From positions 31,856,905-31,920,904 of the forward strand of contig JASFXZ010000005.1 of assembly GCA_032209605.1 (NCBI GenBank): a stretch of DNA of 64,000 nt, given 5' to 3'. The notes under the pieces were generated by a model, which was not told the origin of the DNA, did no database searches, and was given only the letters and a program-made list of their open reading frames with translations. Both the position numbers and the translations under genes were made by a program. This document shows, piece by piece, positions 53,201 through 62,200 of this stretch (position 1 is the first letter of the stretch; every line of letters begins with the position of its first letter). The DNA is from Mactromeris polynyma. Its lineage: Eukaryota; Mollusca; Bivalvia; Venerida; Mactridae.

Positions 53201-56200
53201 AATAAACAAATTTAGGCCATCCTTAAAAAAATTGTTTAGCGTGACCCTTCCCAGCAAAATTTAGTTGAGTAGAATTAATCTATTATTTATTACTTTTTGT
53301 AGTCATTGAAGTTAAAACAATTCTACCAGTCTAAAGTTTTTTCCCGCTCTGACACTTCAAAACATCTTTTGATTAGGGGCCATTTTCAAGAGTGAGTAGG
53401 GTTATGCCAAACAAACATTTCTTTAAGGATGGCCTTAGGGAAAGTTATAGAGTGTGTTTTGAGATTAGAGTTCAGACTCGGATTTTCTAATATCAGGGTC
53501 AGGATAACTGATTCAAAACATAATCTAAAAGTTATTTGCAAATAATGATTCAAGCTTACCCAGGCTGTAGTTCTTTAGGTAGTTTGAATATATCTGGTTC
53601 TTCTTTGGCAATTTTTCTCAGTTTCTGAAATACAAATATATAAACATAACATATAGATGCATACAATGGAATAAGCAAATTATATTTGTTGAGTCAATGC
53701 TCAATGTGTTAATCTTTTAACTACATCTCAAAACCATTCTGAGATTCTACGATTCAATGTCCAGTCTACTTTGCTCACAGTTTTAATTTACCAGGTAACA
53801 ATCATTTTAAGAATCAGTCAGTGTGATTTAAAATAGGGCTTTCTTTCCCTTGATTACATAATTACTGATTTTCATGAATATTCTTCAATTGTGTTATGAA
53901 TAATCCAATCAAAATTATCAAGTAAAATCCAAACTACCGGTAATTACCACTTCATCGTATCATCGAATGATCCCTTACCTTTACCAGATTGTCTATTTCC
54001 TGTTCTCTTTCTGGCGTTTTTGCCATTTGTTTTAATCTCCGATATCGATCCATCAACCCATTATATTCCTCGTGTAAATGTTTCAACTTTTTATCAAACT
54101 TAGAGTCACGTTTAGGTTCTAACAGATCATTTCCCGCACTAACTCCATGAATTTTCTTCTTCATGTTTTCAGTAGAAGGATCTAACTCCATTGAATCGTC
54201 GGCAGATGTTTCAGTGTTTTGATTTTGATGCTTTTTCTGAAAGGGTTGTCGCTTTGCAGACTTCTCCTTCAAATTTTCTTCAACTGTTTCATGAATTTCA
54301 TCAAATTTCATTCCAAGTTTAAACAACTCTCCTTCCAACTCCTTCTCTTGATCGAAAGCTACATCAACACCTGCTGAAGTAGATCTCCGAAGCACATTGT
54401 AATCTTCCTTGGATTGCAAGTAATCCCGACGAACTTTCTCATGATCTGTTCTAATCTTATCAAACACACTTTCCTGTTCTTCCACAGTCAGTTGCCCATC
54501 ACCAAGCAGTGTTTGAAATGATTGCATCTGAAATTGAAAAAACGCTTTGACATCTAATATCTTTGATAATCTCCAAAAACATTCGCCGTAAGAGCTTGAC
54601 ATAAACTGGGTACCTTATCACCCTAAAAACACATGCAAAAAATCAAGCTAACAATTCGAGGGTTCAGTGCAAGACTATCGTAACTCCTATTTAAATACAT
54701 AGGAGTTACGATAGTCTTGCATTGAACTCTCGAATTATTGTCACAAGATGACATCATCAATTCAAATCGGATGTATTTAAAGGAGTCATAAAGCCTATAA
54801 TGAATACATACAAATGAATTGACTTTCCTACAATAAAAGTTTATTCAAATATATGAAAACTCACATGAAATGGTAGTTGCCCTTTTATAAACTGTGACAA
54901 AATTTAATCAAAGCCTGGGTTGAAAATATAAGAAAGCTTATACAGAATGAATCTATTGACTGGTTCAGTAAATATTACACTTATACCATTCATGAATCGG
55001 ATAATATTTATAAGATTATCAAAAGGCAAACATAATTAACACTGCAAAATGTTCCCTAACACTACCGAGTACTTGCCATACCGGAAAGAAACATACATTA
55101 GGTAAATATTCATCCAAAGACTTCATGACGCACCTTTAAACTCACCGCAAATGAGTCAATATTACAGGCTAATGTATATTGTACAGGGTATTGGAACTAT
55201 GTCAAACATTTACTTGACGCCATTAAAAACTGAACAATACGGCATTTTGTACCACCAAGTGTCAAAAGCGTATTACAGTTATCCATGTGTAAATTCTTGT
55301 TCAAAACATCATTAAACTCTACACCAATTATTTTTTTATTTCATTATTGATCAATTTTATTAAATTATCCTTGAGAGATAAAGCATATTTGTGCCTTTGT
55401 AATGTCACTTTATATACATGCACAATGTTTGGTTGCATTTTTAATGGCGTTAAGTATATATACACCATAGTTTGGTTTCGATCCTTAAACGGTCCATTTA
55501 CAGACTCATTTACTACTAAGGTAATTCAGTATGTTTTCTAAATATCGTAAAAAATATCATTAACATGTTTTGAGCCAGGTTTATAAGTATGTAACATTGC
55601 TAACCTAAACTGGAACTACATGTATACACATGTCACATAAAAGAAGGCGGGCAGGGCAGAGCAGAACAACCATACCATGGTCATGTTATATTTACATTGA
55701 AATTGGGGATAGATAAATCATGAATAATACCAGTCGACTGAAACTTTTACACCTGCACTTAATAACTTGTTCTACAATAATATCCTTCTGACATTTTCAC
55801 TATTTCTCCCTTCTCAGTGTTCATAAGGCTGGTATCAGTATTGTGTGTGTAAAGGTAAACATTTTGTCACAAACTCAAAAAGGATTTATGGCTCTGTCTA
55901 AATTGCATACTGATAAATGTAGATGTTACAGTTTGGAAGACAGAAACATGGACAGACACTTGCAGCAACAGAAAACAAATATGCAAAATGAAGTAAATTT
56001 TTTAACACAATTTCTCAATTTTTAACCCAGATGACTTATTTCACAATAGCTAAGAATGTCGTTCAAGTTGAGCTCAAGATCGTGTATGACTACATCCTTC
56101 TCATTTACATTCGGTCTTTCATCACTTTTACCTTTGAAATTGTTTACTTGTTTACATAATTATATTGTCATTTCTTCTTGTGCTTTTGGGATGGCTTTGT

Positions 56201-59200
56201 ACTGTACATACATGTGTGGCAATTCTGCTTGACATCTTTTATTCATGTCTATATGGGTTGTAATACCTACATTGATAAAATTGATTTCACTTACTTTCTC
56301 ATCCAGGTTCCTAGACTGAAACATGAGACCAAGCTTGACCTTCTCAGCATCATTAGCAATACCGCCGGGTTCCTCAATTTCACCACGTGGGGTACTGGTC
56401 GAGTCCATACTATTAATGGAGTCTGACCTTGGTCGCAGTGCCGGCGATGTACCACGTTGTTGTGACATCGGGACACGACTCTCTGAACCATCTTGGGTAG
56501 GTGTTTCTGTAATGTAGAAAATCACAATATAACTGGTATACATAGAGATAATTTATGACCAGTCAGTTTTATTTTTGGAATGATATATTCTATTCCCTAA
56601 TATAGGGGTATACTAAGGACTGTATGTTCAGACATCCATTTCAGCTCTTATCCCTTTGTTGCTGCACTATATGGATCTTTAATATGCAACAACGTATGAT
56701 TTAATTGATGATTGTAACTACTGTCAGTTTCAATCGATATCGTGGATTACCCATTTAAAAATTGGAAAAATCCAACCTTAAAATAAAACCGGTAAAAAAC
56801 TTGTAATAAACAGCCTTGTTACAATTCAAGAAACAGCGCCTCTTTTTCAAATGCTCAATAACTTGAACGTAACAGGTTCAATGATGTGATCCATCTTTTA
56901 AACCTGACATAAACATCAAAGCTAACTTATAACTAAACTACAATACTTCAAAACAGTCACGAAATCAGACACAGAAAAGGTTTTGGTATCAATAAACATG
57001 TTGCATTTTTGGGAAAAAAAACAGGATCTTTTGAGCATTTGTTTGATAGAAAACATTTTGTAACTAAATTGTTTTCCCTTCAAGTTAATACAAAAGTAAT
57101 ACTGTAAGTAGAAATAATGACTGGAAGTCAACTTCTGTCAGTTACTCAGGTTGTATTTTGCTGAATGCGGGCTAAAAAATGCAACTGATGATTAATATGT
57201 ATGTTATTGACAGAATTATAAATATTTGGCATATATCCAATGAATACCAGTAAGTATGATAGAATATTAATCAATTAATGCATTCTGTATAAATATTCAG
57301 CTTTATTCGCTCCCGACATTTAAAATGGAATGTAAATTATGTTAAGGCATTTCTATAGTAAACACATCAAGTGAATATCGATTTTAAAACTCGAGCTGAA
57401 AATAAGGTTAAAGTCTATCAGAGCAATTAACCTACATATCTGTGGTCTCGGGGACTGAAACCTTATTAGCTCGGTATAACAATGTTTTAGATAAAATTCA
57501 ACCAAAATATCGATTAAATCAATTCGAAATAAATCACACTTTTACAAGAAGTTTTATTTTGTAATTCTTTCTCTTCATGTAAAATATTTATTGATATGAT
57601 TATCACATAGATACTAACTTATACAGTATATATACACGTCTATTTTAATTTCTATGCTAATAGTCACAGCGTTCCATACAATATATATAAGTATTGCCAC
57701 ATGCACATTCAGTTTTGCCGTATTAAGCTAATATTTAAGTTGATTTCACCTGAGCAGCCAATGAAAGCATGGTATAGAAAATATTGACCAATAGATATAG
57801 TGTACACAATAACAGTATGCACAACTAATTTTGATTCAACAGTATATATTCTTTTATCATAAAATAAGCTATTTTGAGAAGTTCCTTTATTGATGTAAAG
57901 AGTTGACAATAAGTTGATACAATCAACCCATCTAGTCCTAAAAATGTTACTAATTTTCAAAAATAATTCACAGAGAGAAGTAGTGTAGTGGACATAGTGT
58001 GTCGGTAGCTTAGCCTTGCTGTTTTGGGTTCAAACCCTGCAAAGGTCACGCCTCCGGATCCTCAAAATGTCACATAGTCCAAAATATCACAAACTTACAA
58101 ACTCCTTGCCATGCTACTGCAAGTTTTTTTACAGATTTTACAGCCAAATATCGCCTATATTCCCAATCCCAAAAACTATTGTTTTTTCCCAAATTCCTGA
58201 CTAATTTCCCGATCGGAAGTTTCAGAATTTTGATCGACAAAGGGGTGATGATTGATTTATAAAAAGTTCCCAATTTTGTGAAACATAACAAGAAAATTCC
58301 CAATTCCAAGGGTATAGGTCATTCCCCCCCCCCCCAAAAAACAACAGGAAAAGAAACTAATTTTACTTTCACTTTGCATGTAATCAATGGACAACAAAAT
58401 GTGACAAAAAGTTATGTAAGGACGTACTTTTAGTGCTAAATTTCACAATACACCATTTTTCAATTTACCTGAAACAGTATTACTGTAATATAAATGTAGA
58501 CAAGTATATCAACCCAGTTAATGCTGTTTATTGACCAATTAAGTTTACTGTCCACTTGACTAAACGCCAGACTAATATTTGTCATAAAATTATACCCGTA
58601 TGAACAATTAAGAGCTTTCAATGAATTTTAAGCACTCGATCAGTCAAACAATACAGTACTTATCTATGTAGAAATAGATCAAACATAGTCAATATGTTGT
58701 AAATTTATATATAATTTTATGGTATATTTATATCAAAGTTTTGAATTGACATTCTTGAAGAATTGGTACCCGAAGGAATGTATATATACAATGAACTACA
58801 ATGAAAGTGTCAATGTAGAATTTATAGTATCTATTGTATTGGCTTAAAAAATGTGCAATATTTTTATGATGTGATTTGAAATTACAACAACAGTTGTAAG
58901 TGCCCAGCCACACAACTTGACCAATTAAAGAAATAACTGCAATTATTGATGACATCATAGTTAATCCGGACCAAATAATCACTTCAGTAAAACCTCATGT
59001 TACAAACAATCAATGGCAATAGAACGATGTGCATTTCAATTTTATCTATATTTAAGACTGAACACACAGCCATCATTCTTACAGGGGGTTGCACTCATTT
59101 TTGAAGAAGCAGGGAAATACCCAAAAGGTAGGAGGAAGGGGTCTGGGAAGTACCGTGACTCCCCTTAATTATGATTGTTCATACAAGAAAAATATCCAAG

Positions 59201-62200
59201 AAATAATGCTTTATATAGTTACTGGGTAACTTTACATGCTCCCAGCTCTATTGACACCTTTAACTAGACAAAAATCTACCTCAACATTTGTGCAAATTGT
59301 GCATAGTTTCTACAAAAACATATTCATATTTGATCAGAACAGATTTCAAATACTGACACAACATTTTTTTCCCCCAAATATTTATCGAATATTCAATACA
59401 AAACACAAACAAAGACATAAACACTGGAAGTTTGTAAAATTGTAAAAAGATCAAAACTACCAGTTCAAACTTGGTATTCAGTTTACAAATCTCTCCGATC
59501 AAATTATTATATTCTGATTTGAATGAATAAACTAAGCTCAAGGATTATGATAGGACCGTGACCATTCTTAATAACTGAAAACCAATACCTACAAATACCT
59601 TCAACCAGTCAAAGGGCATTTAAATTCATCAAAATAGCAGTTAATACCTGTACAAAGTTGGAAAATATTCAATATGATAATTCAATGATCAGTATAGGTT
59701 AATATCGATATTTATTATTCGCATGTCTGTATACTGAGATTTGGTAGACACTGGACTATCTCGAGTTACATTTCTATACACAGACAAGATTACTCTGATA
59801 TATTACCCCACCCTTCTGTATATCCATGCTCCTTGGTGACACAGATTATCAGCAGAAATCAGGATCATATAAATGCAAACAAAGGCATTTGTGCGATTCT
59901 GGCAGGTATTAAAATTGTAGTACAATATTTCTAAAGTCATAGGTCCTTTTAATTACACAGTTCTTGTAACCTTAAAATAATATTTGCACTGGATTTGATT
60001 CTTAAAGATCATACTTATTTACAATTTGGCGCCAAAACAATATGCACAGACATTGCATGATCAACATAGCTCAACATAACCAAGACGACTGAAGGGAACT
60101 TTGTGCTCCATATTAGAGAACAGAACGGTACTCAAGTGCACATGGACTAGTGTTGCATTGCTTTTGAAGACTTTTTGTTTTATGTTTCATAATGTTTGGT
60201 GAAAATCTGCAAAACTATTGCTATGGAGGCTTTTAAGGTTTAAATCAAACAGACAACAGTTGGTTAAATCACTGGAATAAATGCACTTGTCATTTAGAGA
60301 AATGGATTTTGACGAGCAATGAAGGGGATTTGGGAAGCTTCTTTTAACCAATGGATATTTGAATACCCTTATCAAATTCCTGCAATGGTACACCCTTATT
60401 AAATTCCTGCAATGGAACACCCTTATTAAATTCCTGCAATGGTACACCCTTATTAAATTCCTGCAATGGAACACCCTTATTAAATTCCTGCAATGGAACA
60501 CCCTTATTAAATTCCTGCAATGGTACACCCTTATTAAATTCCTGCAATGGTACACCCTTATTAAATTCCTGCAATGGTACACCCTTATTAAATTCCTGCA
60601 ATGGTACACCCTTATTAAATTCCTGCAATGGTACACCCTTATTAAATTCCTGCAATGGTACACCCTTATTAAATTCCTGCAATGGAACACCCTTATTAAA
60701 TTCCTGCAATGGAACACCCTTACTAAATTCCTGCAATGGTACACCCTTATTAAATTCCTGCAATGGAACACCCTTATTAAATTCCTGCAATGGAACACCC
60801 TTATTAAATTCCTGCAATGGAACACCCTTATTAAATTCTTGCAATGGAACACCCTTATCAAATTCCTGCAATGGAACACCCTTACTAAATTCCTGCAATG
60901 GTACACCCTTACTAAATTCCTGCAATGGTACACCCTTATTAAATTCCTGCAATGGAACACCCTTACTAAATTCCTGCAATGGTACACCCTTACTAAATTC
61001 CTGCAATGGTACACCCTTATTAAATTCCTGCAATGGAACACCCTTATCAAATTCCTGCAATGGAACACCCTTATTAAATTCTTGCAATGGTACACCCTTA
61101 TTAAATTCCTGCAATGGGACTTGACAATTAACTATGCCATTTTTGAGCCAAGAGGAGTTTAACCAATGGAAATGTGAGGCCAATTCACATGGAAAATACT
61201 GGTCATGTCCAAGGTACAACCTCATTAAATAAAGGTGATCGCATTCTCATTGTACTTATATCACCTGGTTAGGTAATTAGTTAAGTGTGACTGAGTCTAG
61301 ACAGATTTTTCAGGACAAAATTAACCAGTCTTTAGCTTGAAGAGAACAATAGCAAGGTACTATATTGACCTATACTGCCCTGGGTTCAGTTACGGCTAAC
61401 AGTCGCTCACGTTTTGTATTGTATCTCTGGCCCACCATATCACATTGACTGCACACAGGGAACCAAATTGCAAAACGTTATGAAACGTGAACCACAAATA
61501 CCTTTACTGAACGCAGGGCTGTATACACAGGGTTGTTTCAACAATGACTTTCACTGATTAACCCTGAGGGCATACAGTCATGCCTTTATTTGTTGATGCC
61601 TGTTTGCTTTTGTGTTTATAAGTGTATGGTATGAATACATTATCAGTACAAGCCAAACCAGCCATGTCTGATAAGTTTGTCTACACAATATAAAGTTAGA
61701 TAGTTATCTGAATAAAACAATGAGTCCTATGTATGGATATTGTCTTCAGTTTTACAGATCACTGATTCACTATAAGATAGTGTGAAAGTTTGGGGTGGGA
61801 CTTGAAATACAGGACAATTTATGTACTCAATAATTGGGACAGAAAAATGAGGCATGATCTTCAGACTGACAAAAATATGATATTTCCTGGAGGCATTTTC
61901 ACGCAGATTGTCAACATAACATCATGCAATCACAAAGAATATTACTGTGTTCACTAGAACTAAAGGCTGTTATATAGAGGATTATTTGTGTGTTCTGGTG
62001 AAACATCGAAAGTTATTTCACTGAGTGGACAGCCAGACAGGATATTTTCATGAGTCAGGTGTAGCCATGAGTGAAAACTTAAGTCAGACGCTCATGAGGT
62101 GAAATAACTCAATATTACTCTGAAACATACAAATATTCAATATTACTCTGAAACATACAAATATTCAATATTAAACTCTATCCAAAATTTGTATTTTAGG

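Noticed and set aside
57995..58060. tRNA gene
   Set aside because: The B-box is good but no cloverleaf can be drawn and the A to B spacing is too short; a SINE relic is more likely.
58321..58340. Poly-C run as a possible assembly artefact or regulatory tract
   Set aside because: A 14-base C run followed by A is within normal homopolymer variation; nothing else supports a function.
60187..61225. Three long open frames of 267 to 302 codons
   Set aside because: Same artefact from a 27-bp tandem unit; frames on both strands are equally open.
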